Below are positions 1 to 7,115 of a stretch of DNA of 64,000 nucleotides, one piece after another (the stretch's first letter is position 1; each line of letters opens with the position of its first letter). The DNA lies in assembly GCF_049800675.1 (NCBI RefSeq), contig NZ_JBLOOT010000006.1:213408-277407 (forward strand), read 5' to 3'. The notes under the pieces are model-generated. The model had not been told where the DNA came from and did not search any database. It was given only the letters and a program-made list of their open reading frames with translations. The DNA is from Cauispirillum nitrogeniifigens. GTDB lineage: Bacteria; Pseudomonadota; Alphaproteobacteria; Rhodospirillales; Rhodospirillaceae. Made by a program: the position numbers and the translations under genes.

Positions 1-243
1 AAAGCTTTGGATGCCGGAGAACTTCAGCACCGTGTCCCCGCTGACGCCGCTCAGGTAGCCATCCAGCCACATGAACAAGACTCCAAGATCATCCTCCGAG
101 GCGGTCTCGGCGTCGGTCAAGAAGTCGCCGCAGGACATCGCGCCGAGGTCCAGATGGTCGTCGCTCAGCTTCTTCTGCGCAAAGGCCTCGGAGGCGAACA
201 GCAGCGGCAGCGCAACGACGGTTGCAGCAAGAAAAGCCTTCAT
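1..243 (-). CDS. HdeA/HdeB-family periplasmic protein, C-terminus cut by window edge
   Basis: The minus strand opens with ATG at 243 and stays open for 81 codons to the window edge, so only the N-terminal part is visible. Residues 1-22 form a signal peptide (basic MK, hydrophobic stretch, cleavage near AFA-QKK). The mature part carries the HdeA-type signature: a conserved Cys followed by x-D-F-L (MSCGDFL), then an acidic stretch and the WLDGYLSG motif, followed by SGDTV. HdeA/HdeB proteins are small acid-stress periplasmic chaperones with a disulfide; the partner Cys would lie beyond the edge. A G-rich run about 6 bases upstream of the ATG serves as ribosome binding site. The family call is good. 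A role in acid stress is inferred from the family only. Confidence 0.75.
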   Translation of the reverse strand, partial: MKAFLAATVVALPLLFASEAFAQKKLSDDHLDLGAMSCGDFLTDAETASEDDLGVLFMWLDGYLSGVSGDTVLKFSGIQSF

Positions 244-398
244 GATATTCCCCCCCAATAGATGATTTAGTCTGCTGTACCCTATCATCGGACAGGATCC
301 CGGAAAAGAGGTAACCGCCTCCAATTCCACCCTTCCTGCGGCTGGTCGCGGCGCCGGTGCCGATCGAAGCCGTAGGGGCACGCGAACTTTTTTCCCTT

Positions 399-438
399 AG
401 ATCAACGGACCCAAACGCGTGTTCGGGTCCGTTGATCT
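399..438. repeat. 40-bp perfect palindrome bounded by TAG/CTA
   Basis: Two 14-base arms (399-412 and 425-438, beginning AGATCAACGG) pair perfectly around a 12-base loop. TA dinucleotides sit just outside or at each end. The left arm and the loop recur, degenerate, near 44590. It could act as a terminator-like hairpin or be a non-autonomous mobile repeat. Apart from this and the next repeat, the 244-499 interval shows nothing I can name. Confidence 0.7.
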
Positions 439-440
439 AG

Positions 441-498
441 GTCTTTGATGCGGCGCATCGTTTACGCGGAAAACCGGGTCCACTTTTCCGCACGATGC
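441..498. repeat. Dispersed palindromic repeat, copy A
   Basis: The 58-base block begins GTCTTTGA and contains a hairpin core at 455-498 whose ends are GCATCGT and ACGATGC, with inner arms GCGGAAAA and TTTTCCGC. A near-identical block lies at 37901-37958. Both copies sit 1 to 2 bases beyond the stop codon of a minus-strand gene (cysS here), so the hairpin may end transcription or protect the 3' end. The style is that of the palindromic REP-type elements common in Alphaproteobacteria. Confidence 0.75.
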
Positions 499-499
499 G

Positions 500-2038
500 C
501 TACCGCGCCAGCATCCACTCCCACTCCGTCCCCTGCGGGCCGTCCTTGATCTCCACGCCGGCTTCGGTGAGCTGGGCGCGGATGGCGTCGGCCTGGGCGA
601 AGTCCTTGGCCTTGCGGGCGTCGGCGCGGGCCTGGATGAGGGCAGCGATGTCGTCTTCGGTGGCGGTGGCATGGGCCGGGCGCAGGGCGAGGTCGCCGGG
701 CGCGGTGGTCAGCAGGCGCAGGCCCAGCAGCAGATCGGCCAGGGCGGCGAGGCGGAGCTGATCCTCGGCCGTCAGTTTCTTGTCGTCGAGCAACTCGCCC
801 AGGGCGACCAGGGCGCGCGGGGTGTGCAGGTCGTCGGCGACGGCGGCGTCCATGTCGGCGACGTAGCGGCGCGCGGCGTCCGACAGGCCCTGTTCCAGGG
901 TGGCGCGGATGTAGGAGAACGGGCCGCCGCTTTGGAACCTGTACTCGGCGGCGACGCGCAGCCAGTCAGGGGCGCCGACCTCGGCCTTCAGGCGGTCGAT
1001 CTTCAGCAGCAGGCGGCGCAGGTGCGACCGCGCCCCGGCCAGCGCCTCCCACGAGAACTCCAGGTTGGAGCGGTAGGAGGCGGTGAGCAGGAACAGGCGG
1101 TAGGCCAGCGGATGGACGCCACGGTCGACCAGGCTTTGCAGGGTCAGGAAGTTGCCCTTGGACTTGGACATCTTCTCGTCCTCGCCGCCGTCGGAGCGCA
1201 GGACCAGGAACTCGTTGTGCATCCACCAGTTGGCGCCGCTGTCGTGGGTGCAGGTGTAGGCCTGGTTCTGGGCGATCTCGTTGACGTGGTGGACCTGGCG
1301 GTGGTCGATGCCGCCGGTGTGGATGTCGAACTGCCGGCCCAGGTACTTCATGGCCATGACCGAGCATTCCAGGTGCCAGCCCGGCGCGCCGACGCCCCAC
1401 GGCGTGTGCCATTCCATCAGCCGCTGCTTGTCCTTGGGGCTGAAGCGCCAGACCGCGAAGTCGGTCGGGTTGCGCTTGCCCTCCGGCCCGGCGACGCGCT
1501 TTCCGGCCTCCTGGCCCTCCAGGTCGAGCAGGCCGAGCTTGCCGTAGTCCGGCACCTTGGAGGTGTCGAAGTACACCCCGTCCTCCAGCACATAGGTCGC
1601 CCCGTGCCGTTCCAGGTGGTGGGCGAAGTCGATCATCTCCTGGATGTGATCGGTGGCCTTGGACCACAGCGACGGCGGCATGATGTTCAGCCGCCCCAGG
1701 TCGTCCTTGAACGCCACCGTGTAGTGCTCGGCGATGTCCCAGACGGTCTTGCTCTGGCGCTGGGCCGACAGCTCCATCTTGTCGTCGCCTTCGTCGGCGT
1801 CGGAGGTCAGGTGCCCAACGTCGGTGATGTTGATGACGTGCACGACGTTGTAGCCCCGCCACGCCAGGGTGCGGCGCAGGGTGTCGACGAAGACGTAGGC
1901 GCGCAGGTTGCCGATGTGGGCGTAGTTGTAGACCGTCGGCCCGCAGCTGTAGATCCGCACCGCCGCAGGGTCGATGGGCGCGAACTCGCGCAGGTCGCGG
2001 CCAAGGGAGTTGAACAGGCGGAGCGGGGTCGAGGTCAT
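500..2038 (-). CDS. cysS: Cysteine--tRNA ligase
   Basis: This 512-residue cytoplasmic class I aminoacyl-tRNA synthetase charges tRNA-Cys with cysteine. The N-terminus has the zinc-site Cys in YSCGPTVY, followed by the HIGN form of the HIGH signature. The middle carries the LECSVMAMKYLG and GGIDH zinc/active-site segments, and KMSKSKGN is the ATP-binding KMSKS loop. The DALR-type anticodon-binding region and a basic C-terminus follow. Length is slightly above the usual 460-500. The ATG at 2038 gives the canonical start (LRLFNSLGR). The gene stands alone: a terminator lies upstream for the neighbour and palindromic repeat copy A starts 2 bases beyond its stop. Confidence 0.97.
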   Translation of the reverse strand: MTSTPLRLFNSLGRDLREFAPIDPAAVRIYSCGPTVYNYAHIGNLRAYVFVDTLRRTLAWRGYNVVHVINITDVGHLTSDADEGDDKMELSAQRQSKTVWDIAEHYTVAFKDDLGRLNIMPPSLWSKATDHIQEMIDFAHHLERHGATYVLEDGVYFDTSKVPDYGKLGLLDLEGQEAGKRVAGPEGKRNPTDFAVWRFSPKDKQRLMEWHTPWGVGAPGWHLECSVMAMKYLGRQFDIHTGGIDHRQVHHVNEIAQNQAYTCTHDSGANWWMHNEFLVLRSDGGEDEKMSKSKGNFLTLQSLVDRGVHPLAYRLFLLTASYRSNLEFSWEALAGARSHLRRLLLKIDRLKAEVGAPDWLRVAAEYRFQSGGPFSYIRATLEQGLSDAARRYVADMDAAVADDLHTPRALVALGELLDDKKLTAEDQLRLAALADLLLGLRLLTTAPGDLALRPAHATATEDDIAALIQARADARKAKDFAQADAIRAQLTEAGVEIKDGPQGTEWEWMLAR

Positions 2039-2092
2039 CGGCGTCCTGCGGGCTGGGGTGCGAAGAGGTGCTTTATCGCACGCCCGGCGGCG

Positions 2093-2120
2093 AAAAAAAA
2101 CCCGCCGGAGGGCCGGCGGG
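2093..2120 (-). terminator. Rho-independent terminator of the 2149-2688 gene
   Basis: On the minus strand a perfect 8-bp GC stem (CCCGCCGG with CCGGCGGG, 4-base loop) is followed by eight T residues (A run at 2093-2100 on the plus strand). It lies about 28 bases beyond the stop of the upstream minus-strand gene and before the cysS start, so it separates the two transcripts. Confidence 0.9.
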
Positions 2121-2148
2121 CACAGTTGGGGAGGATGCCGTCGGTGGG

Positions 2149-2688
2149 TCAGATCTTCGGCGCCGGCGTGGCGGAACTGAAGGTCATCAGGCTGCGGGCC
2201 TCGGCGATGAAGGCTTCGGTGGTGGCGATGCGGCGGTTGATCTCGCCCCGGTCGGCCTCCAGGCGGGCCTGCTCGGACTCCAGGACCACGCGGCGGTCGG
2301 TGGATGGCAGCGGGTCGCCGGGCATCGGCTTGCGCGGCGGGACGTGCGCCGGCTGGGCCAGAACGGCGGCCAGATCCCGCAGCTCGACCCGCACCAGTTC
2401 CAGTTCGCGGGTGCGGGTTTCCAGGCGGGCGCGCAGGCTTTCCAGCAGCACCATCTGGCGCGCCAGGGTGTTGGACAGCGCCTCCTGGACGCCCGGCGGG
2501 GCGACCACATGCGCCGCCACAGTGGGCGGGGCGGAGATGGCCGGCGCCGTGGTGGCCGGGTCGGGAACCCGGCCGTTGGCGGCGACGATCAGCCAGCCCG
2601 CCAGGACGGCGGTGACGCCGCCGGCCACAAGGGTCCGCACGCCCGGAAGAAGGGGCCCGGTCTGGAAGGCGGAGGTGAATCTTCGCAT
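2149..2688 (-). CDS. Small membrane-anchored coiled-coil protein of unknown function
   Basis: The 179-residue product has a basic N-terminus, one membrane segment at about residues 17-38, a Pro/Ala-rich linker to about residue 65, then a long heptad-rich stretch (residues 70-170) with many Leu, Glu and Arg, predicted to form a coiled coil. I recognise no named domain. The layout, one anchor with a periplasmic coiled coil, resembles envelope or scaffold proteins, but that is inference. AAGGG about 8 bases upstream of the ATG is a ribosome binding site, and a clear terminator follows the stop, so it is probably a real single-gene unit. Confidence 0.65.
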   Translation of the reverse strand: MRRFTSAFQTGPLLPGVRTLVAGGVTAVLAGWLIVAANGRVPDPATTAPAISAPPTVAAHVVAPPGVQEALSNTLARQMVLLESLRARLETRTRELELVRVELRDLAAVLAQPAHVPPRKPMPGDPLPSTDRRVVLESEQARLEADRGEINRRIATTEAFIAEARSLMTFSSATPAPKI

Positions 2689-2733
2689 GGCGAAAACCCT
2701 TGCGGCGGCGGGGTGAGGGGGGTGCGGCGGCGG

Positions 2734-3645
2734 TCAGAGAAGCCAGTCGTCGCGGGGCGGCAGCGGCGGAAAAGGCGAGTGCTGGCCGGGTTCCTGGAGG
2801 GGGGAGGCGGCCGGGCGGGCCGATGACCTCGATCGGGCAGGCTCCTGCACGGGATCAGCGTCGGTCGCGGGCACGCGACGAGCGTCCGTGGCGGTTCCGC
2901 ACGACCCGCCGGCGGCGGGGGTGGGCTGCGGAACCGACGTCGAGCCGTTCGAGGACAAGCTCGACGAGCCTGCGCAGAAAGGGTCGCAGTTCTCGTTGGC
3001 CGGGCGGGCCAGAGGCATGCGGTCGCCCATTCCCAGCAGGCCCTGGACGCGGGTCATGGCGCCGCCTTCAAAGTACATCCAGTCGACCCGCGCCAGCAGG
3101 TCGCGGACCTCGCCGTCGTTCAGCACCAGGCCGTCGGTGGCCGACAGGCCGTGGTCGCAGTTGGCGGGGACGCGGTCGGCGGCGCTGGTCGACACGAAGG
3201 GGCGCTTGGCGCCGGCGGCCGGGGTGCGATCCGGGAAGGCGACCACGGTGTCGGCGGGGTCGGTCCACGGACCCTCCTCGTCGGCATCGTCGTCGTCCTC
3301 GTCGCTGACGAACAGCGGCAGGCGTGCGGCATTGCCGCAGGCGGTGAAGCTGACCGTGGCCGTACCGCCGGGCAGCAGGGCCGGGCCGCCGGACAGCGGC
3401 GCGAGGGTATAGATGCCCTCGGTCTCGGCCACGATGACGGCATCGTGGATCTCGATCAGGGCGACGTCGAAGAAGTCGAAGGTGACCTGCCAGTCCGTGA
3501 TCGGCGCGGCGCCCGCGTTGGTCACGGCGATGGTGGCCTCGAACCCGTTCTTCCACTTCCGTGCGACGGAATAGTCAATCTGGAGGGGCATGATGGGTGC
3601 ATTCCCGAGGTTGGGGTGGAGGGGGGACCGCCCGGAACTATCCAT
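2734..3645 (-). CDS. CBM2-like carbohydrate-binding domain protein with disordered tail
   Basis: I chose the ATG at 3645 because GGAG lies 7 bases upstream; a GTG at 3660 and an ATG at 3591 are alternatives. Residues near 20-105 (IDYSVARKWKNGFEATIAV, then GAAPITDWQVTFDF, then GGTATVSF and a Cys) match the beta-sandwich pattern of family 2 carbohydrate-binding modules: a GF motif, VTNxG, and the W of the binding face. An acidic run (EDDDDADEE) follows, then a region with CDPFC, then a Pro/Ser/Arg-rich, probably disordered tail to residue 303. There is no catalytic domain and no evident signal peptide, which is odd for a polysaccharide-binding module; export by another route or an intracellular ligand is possible. 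Fold call moderate, function unknown. Confidence 0.55.
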   Translation of the reverse strand: MDSSGRSPLHPNLGNAPIMPLQIDYSVARKWKNGFEATIAVTNAGAAPITDWQVTFDFFDVALIEIHDAVIVAETEGIYTLAPLSGGPALLPGGTATVSFTACGNAARLPLFVSDEDDDDADEEGPWTDPADTVVAFPDRTPAAGAKRPFVSTSAADRVPANCDHGLSATDGLVLNDGEVRDLLARVDWMYFEGGAMTRVQGLLGMGDRMPLARPANENCDPFCAGSSSLSSNGSTSVPQPTPAAGGSCGTATDARRVPATDADPVQEPARSRSSARPAASPLQEPGQHSPFPPLPPRDDWLL

Positions 3646-3973
3646 TCGGTCTCTCCGCACTCAGAGATACTGCCCACATGGTTAAGGGAGGGTTAGCGGA
3701 GGAAGAAAAACTTTGGCAAAGGAGGGTCTTATTGTCCCAGGGAATGGGGTAATAGTCCATCGTAAGAGGTACATGGTGGAATGTTGCTCCAATATTGTCA
3801 TTGTTTACACGGCTTTTTATGCATGAATAGGACCGTATAGTGCGTTTCTGGCGATTTTAAGGCGCGGCACGCCCCTCTTGGCCTCTCCTTCCGGCGGAGG
3901 GCGCATCCGGGGCGCGGCCCGGAACGTTGGCTTCGGCGGAGGGTTCCACTCCTGAAGATGAGGCCGAGGAGGG
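3646..3973. other. Divergent intergenic region, AT-richer than surroundings, with a weak promoter candidate
   Basis: This interval of about 330 bases separates two divergent genes and is clearly less GC-rich than its surroundings. On the plus strand TTGTCA at 3795-3800 and TATGCA at 3818-3823 are 17 bases apart, a weak sigma-70-like candidate for the downstream lipoprotein gene. No coding sequence or RNA gene is evident. Confidence 0.4.
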
Positions 3974-5155
3974 ATGATGCTGCGCCGACGCTCGCGGATG
4001 CCAGGAGCCGCCGGGCTGTGCCTTGCCCTTGCCGTGGCGGGGTGCGCCGATCTCAAGCAGCGGCTTGATCGTGCCGACGAGAACCTGCGCGGCTTCTTCG
4101 GCACCAACGTCACCGCCCCGCCGGCCGCCGTGGTGGCCGAGGCGCCCGCCGTGCCCACGCCGGCACCGAAGCCCCGCCCGACGTCGCCCCTGGCCCAGGC
4201 CGAGGCCGACTGGTCGGCCGGGCGCTTCCAGCAGGCGGTGGCCCGCCTGCGCCCGCTGGCCGAGGAGGGGGATGCCGGCGCCCAGTATCGCCTGGGGCTG
4301 GCCCATGCCCAGGGGCGGGGTGTCGAGCGTGACACCGTCGCGGCCCTGGCGTGGTGGCACCGGGCGGCAATCCAGGGCAACGCTGAGGCCCAGTACCAGA
4401 TCGGCCAGGCTTACCTGAGCGGCGAGGGGGTGGAGGAGGACACGGGCCTGGCCTCCGCGTGGCTGGCGCGCGCGGCGGCGCGGAACCATGCGCCGGCCAC
4501 CTACCGGCTGGCCCAGGTCTATCAGGCCCGCGCCGCCACCACCGACGACGAGGCCGAGCGCCGCGCCGGTCTGGTTCTGCTGGAGCGCGCCGCCGAGCAG
4601 GGACACCCCGAGGCGCAGATGCGTATCGGCGAGGCCTATGCCACTGGTCGGGAGGGCGTATCGCGCGATCCGGCGTGGGCCGTCCGCTGGTTCGGCAAGG
4701 CGGCGCGTCAGGGCGTGCCGGCGGCGCGGGCCCGCTTGGGCGCTGCCCATGCCACGGGCGAGGGGGCGCCGCAGGACCCCATCCTTGCCGCCGCGTGGTA
4801 TCGGCTGGCCGCCGCCGCCGGGCATGCCGACGCCGAACAGGCCCTGAGCACCGTGGAAGGGGGACTCGCCCCGGATCAGCGGACGCAGGCCGAACGCCTG
4901 TCGGCCCGCCTGGCGGCCCAGCCGGGGCGCGGATATGCCGACGTGCCTACCGTGCTCTACGTGCAGACGGCCCTGGCGGAGCGGGGCTTCGACGTCGGCG
5001 CGCCCGACGGCCTGATGGGCGCCGCCACCCGCCGCGCCCTGGTGGCGTGGCAGCGGGAGAAGGGGCTGGAGGCCGATGGTGTCATCGGCCCGCGCGTCCT
5101 CTCCGCCCTGCGCGGCGCCCAGGCCCCCACGCAGGAAGCCCGGCGGTCGGAGTAG
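3974..5155 (+). CDS. Sel1-repeat lipoprotein with C-terminal peptidoglycan-binding domain
   Basis: The 393-residue product starts with a lipoprotein signal (hydrophobic core, lipobox VAGC, lipidated Cys near residue 24). After a Pro/Ala linker come about five Sel1-type helical repeats between residues 75 and 290, with typical AQYRLGLAHAQGRGV, AQYQIGQAYLSGEGV and AQMRIGEAYATGREG units. Residues about 320-380 form a PG_binding_1 domain (LYVQTALAERGFDVG, then DGLMGAATRRALVAWQ). The protein is thus likely anchored in the outer membrane or facing the periplasm and attached to the wall, with Sel1 repeats as a protein-protein scaffold. The strong GAGGAGGG run ends directly at the ATG at 3974, so translation may actually begin at the next ATG (3977). 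Partner unknown. Confidence 0.85.
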   Translation: MMLRRRSRMPGAAGLCLALAVAGCADLKQRLDRADENLRGFFGTNVTAPPAAVVAEAPAVPTPAPKPRPTSPLAQAEADWSAGRFQQAVARLRPLAEEGDAGAQYRLGLAHAQGRGVERDTVAALAWWHRAAIQGNAEAQYQIGQAYLSGEGVEEDTGLASAWLARAAARNHAPATYRLAQVYQARAATTDDEAERRAGLVLLERAAEQGHPEAQMRIGEAYATGREGVSRDPAWAVRWFGKAARQGVPAARARLGAAHATGEGAPQDPILAAAWYRLAAAAGHADAEQALSTVEGGLAPDQRTQAERLSARLAAQPGRGYADVPTVLYVQTALAERGFDVGAPDGLMGAATRRALVAWQREKGLEADGVIGPRVLSALRGAQAPTQEARRSE

Positions 5156-5158
5156 GGG

Positions 5159-5623
5159 CTACGCTGCCGACTGCTGGTGACGGCCGATCCACACTTCGAG
5201 CTGGGCGACGTGCTCGGCCTCCTCCTCGGCGAACTCCTGCGCCATGGCGCGGATTTCCGGGTCGCTGGTGGCGGCGGCGATGTCGGCGTAGAAGGCGTAG
5301 CCCTGCTTCTCGCTTTCCAGGGCGATCTCCAGGGCGCGGCTGACGTGGAGGAAGGGGTCGGTGCCCTCGTAGCCGGCGGTTTCCGGCGACATGCCGTCGG
5401 GCCACAGCTCCGACGACGGCGGCAGGTCCGGCAGGTCGCGGAAACCACCCCGGCTGCGGGCGTCGGCCAGATGCAGGCGGGAGAACTCGGCCATCTGGCG
5501 GAAGAAGGCGGCGACTTCGGCGTTGCCGTTCGTCAGGCAGGCTTCGGCCAGTTCGTCGAAGCGCAGGGCGGCTTCCAGTTCCAGGCGGATGGCGTGGGCG
5601 AGGAATTCCTCGATGGTCTGCAT
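5159..5623 (-). CDS. Ferritin-like four-helix protein, paralogue 2
   Basis: The 154-residue product has a rubrerythrin-like four-helix bundle without a rubredoxin domain. Helix 1 has LELEAALRFDELAE, helix 3 ALESEKQGYAFYADIA, and helix 4 the intact metal motif EEEAEHVAQLE. In helix 2 the expected ExxH reads SRLH (MAEFSRLHLADAR), so one carboxylate ligand is missing. The start at 5623 is fixed by GGGGAG about 6 bases upstream. It is the last gene of the korA-korB-ferritin-like run and is homologous along its whole length to the gene at 5744-6247. A role in iron, oxygen or peroxide handling next to an oxygen-sensitive oxidoreductase is inference. Confidence 0.75.
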   Translation of the reverse strand: MQTIEEFLAHAIRLELEAALRFDELAEACLTNGNAEVAAFFRQMAEFSRLHLADARSRGGFRDLPDLPPSSELWPDGMSPETAGYEGTDPFLHVSRALEIALESEKQGYAFYADIAAATSDPEIRAMAQEFAEEEAEHVAQLEVWIGRHQQSAA

Positions 5624-5743
5624 GGGTTGCTCCCCGGAAAAATGGAACGTCAGGTCACGAGTGCACCGCCCGGCGCCCGCACCTGAACCCTGGGGGAGCA
5701 AAGGGCTGCGGGCGGCCGGGTGATGGGCTTACTTTTAGTGAGA

Positions 5744-6247
5744 CTAATCTACTGCGGCCGGCGGGTCCATATCCTCCGACCAATGATCCGCCGGTGCCGG
5801 CGTGCGGGCCAGCCATCCCTCCAGAAGGGCGACGTGCTCGGCCTCCTCCTCGGCGAACTCGGCGGCCAGCGCCTTGATGGCCGCGTCGGGGCACGTTGCG
5901 GCCACGTCGGCATAGAACGCCTGGCCGCGCCGTTCGCTGTCCACGGCCACGGACAGGGCGTGGAAAGGCGTCATCTTGTAGTGGGCGTCGAAGACCTCCA
6001 CCGTCTCCGGGCTTTCGGCGTCGGGCCACTTGTACTGCCACGGCGCCATGTGCGGCAGGTCCAGCCCCTCGGCGCGCTTGCGGGCATCGGCCAGGTGCAG
6101 GCGCGAATAGTGCGCCATCTTGCGGAACAGCTCGACCACCTCGCCGTTGTGGTGGACCTCCAGGGCGTCGGCCAGCTCGTCGAAGCGCACGGCCGACTCC
6201 TCTTCCAGGGTGATGGCGTGGGCCAGGAACTCGGGCAGGTCCTTCAT
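5744..6247 (-). CDS. Ferritin-like four-helix protein, paralogue 1, coupled to korB
   Basis: This 167-residue paralogue of the next gene begins at 6247, where its ATG overlaps the korB stop as ATGA, a clear sign of translational coupling. It keeps helix 1 (TLEEESAVRFDELADA), helix 3 (AVDSERRGQAFYADVAATC) and the helix 4 motif EEEAEHVALLEGW. Helix 2 reads MAHYSRLHLADAR: the ExxH glutamate is replaced by Ser as in the paralogue. The region between helices 2 and 3 carries a conserved W-P-D-x-x-S-P-E-T element found in both proteins. The coupling suggests it is made in proportion to KorB. Its function is not known; protection or iron supply for the oxidoreductase is a guess. Confidence 0.78.
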   Translation of the reverse strand: MKDLPEFLAHAITLEEESAVRFDELADALEVHHNGEVVELFRKMAHYSRLHLADARKRAEGLDLPHMAPWQYKWPDAESPETVEVFDAHYKMTPFHALSVAVDSERRGQAFYADVAATCPDAAIKALAAEFAEEEAEHVALLEGWLARTPAPADHWSEDMDPPAAVD

Positions 6248-7092
6248 AGCGCGAACCCCTTCTCCAGGTCGGCGATGCTGGCCGAGGCCGGGTGCGGCTT
6301 GCCGTAGACCGGGTTGTGGCCCTTGAACAGCACGCCGGTGGTCATGCCGTCGTCGTCCAGCAGCTTGAGGAAAGCCTCCCGCCGGTCGGACGTCGCGGTG
6401 TCGGGGTCCCAGTCGGCGTGGGCGGTTTCCTTCCACGCCCGCTGTTCGGGCCGGAAGGTGACGCAGGGACTGAGCACCTGGACCAGCGAGAAGCCGGGAT
6501 GGCGCACCGCCTCGACGATCAGGCGCACGACGTGGTTGGGATCGCCGGAGAAGCCGCGGGCGATGAAGTTGGCGCCCGCCGACAGGGCGATCTCCAGAGG
6601 CTGGAACGACGCCACGCCGGGGCCTTCGGGGGTCAACTTGGAGCCGGTCCAGTCGGACTCGGTGGTCGGCGAAGCCTGGCCCTTGGTCATGCCGTAGACG
6701 GCGTTGTCCATGACGATGTAGGTGAGGTCGACATTGCGCCGGCAGGCGTGGATGAAGTGGTTGCCGCCGATGGAAAAGCCGTCGCCGTCACCGCCGGCGC
6801 AGAGCACCGTCAGGTCGGGGCGGGCGGCCTTCAGTCCGGTGGCCACCGGCAGGGCGCGGCCGTGGATGGAGTGGAAGCCGTAGACCGAGGTATAGGCCGG
6901 GATGCGCGACGAGCAGCCGATGCCCGACACCAGGGCGACGTTCTCGGGCGGCGTGCCCAGCTCGGCCAGGGCCTTGGTGATGGCCGAAAGCACGGCGAAG
7001 TCGCCGCAGCCGGGGCACCACACGGGCTTGAGGTCGGACTTGAAGTCCGTGGCCTTCAGCGGCTGGGCGGGGGAGGCGGTGATGGCGTCCAT
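6244..7092 (-). CDS. korB: 2-oxoacid (2-oxoglutarate) ferredoxin oxidoreductase, beta subunit
   Basis: The 282-residue cytoplasmic subunit binds thiamine pyrophosphate and one [4Fe-4S] cluster, and with KorA oxidatively decarboxylates a 2-oxoacid to the acyl-CoA, reducing ferredoxin. The N-terminal WCPGCGDFAV motif, the isolated Cys in GIGCSSRIPAY, the GDGDGFSIGGNHF TPP/Mg motif with downstream MDNAVYGMTKGQ, and the later LSPCVTF Cys are all present. Length and motif order fit the KorB/OorB branch rather than pyruvate-specific PorB. A GGAGAG sequence precedes the ATG. It lies 23 bases after korA and overlaps the ferritin-like gene by 4 bases, so the set is one operon. Confidence 0.93.
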   Translation of the reverse strand: MDAITASPAQPLKATDFKSDLKPVWCPGCGDFAVLSAITKALAELGTPPENVALVSGIGCSSRIPAYTSVYGFHSIHGRALPVATGLKAARPDLTVLCAGGDGDGFSIGGNHFIHACRRNVDLTYIVMDNAVYGMTKGQASPTTESDWTGSKLTPEGPGVASFQPLEIALSAGANFIARGFSGDPNHVVRLIVEAVRHPGFSLVQVLSPCVTFRPEQRAWKETAHADWDPDTATSDRREAFLKLLDDDGMTTGVLFKGHNPVYGKPHPASASIADLEKGFAL

Positions 7093-7115
7093 TGTGGGGC
7101 TCTCCTCTCCGGGGC

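Noticed and set aside
671..2716. Plus-strand open frame of 681 codons over cysS
   Set aside because: Antisense shadow of cysS and the coiled-coil gene; no conserved motif.
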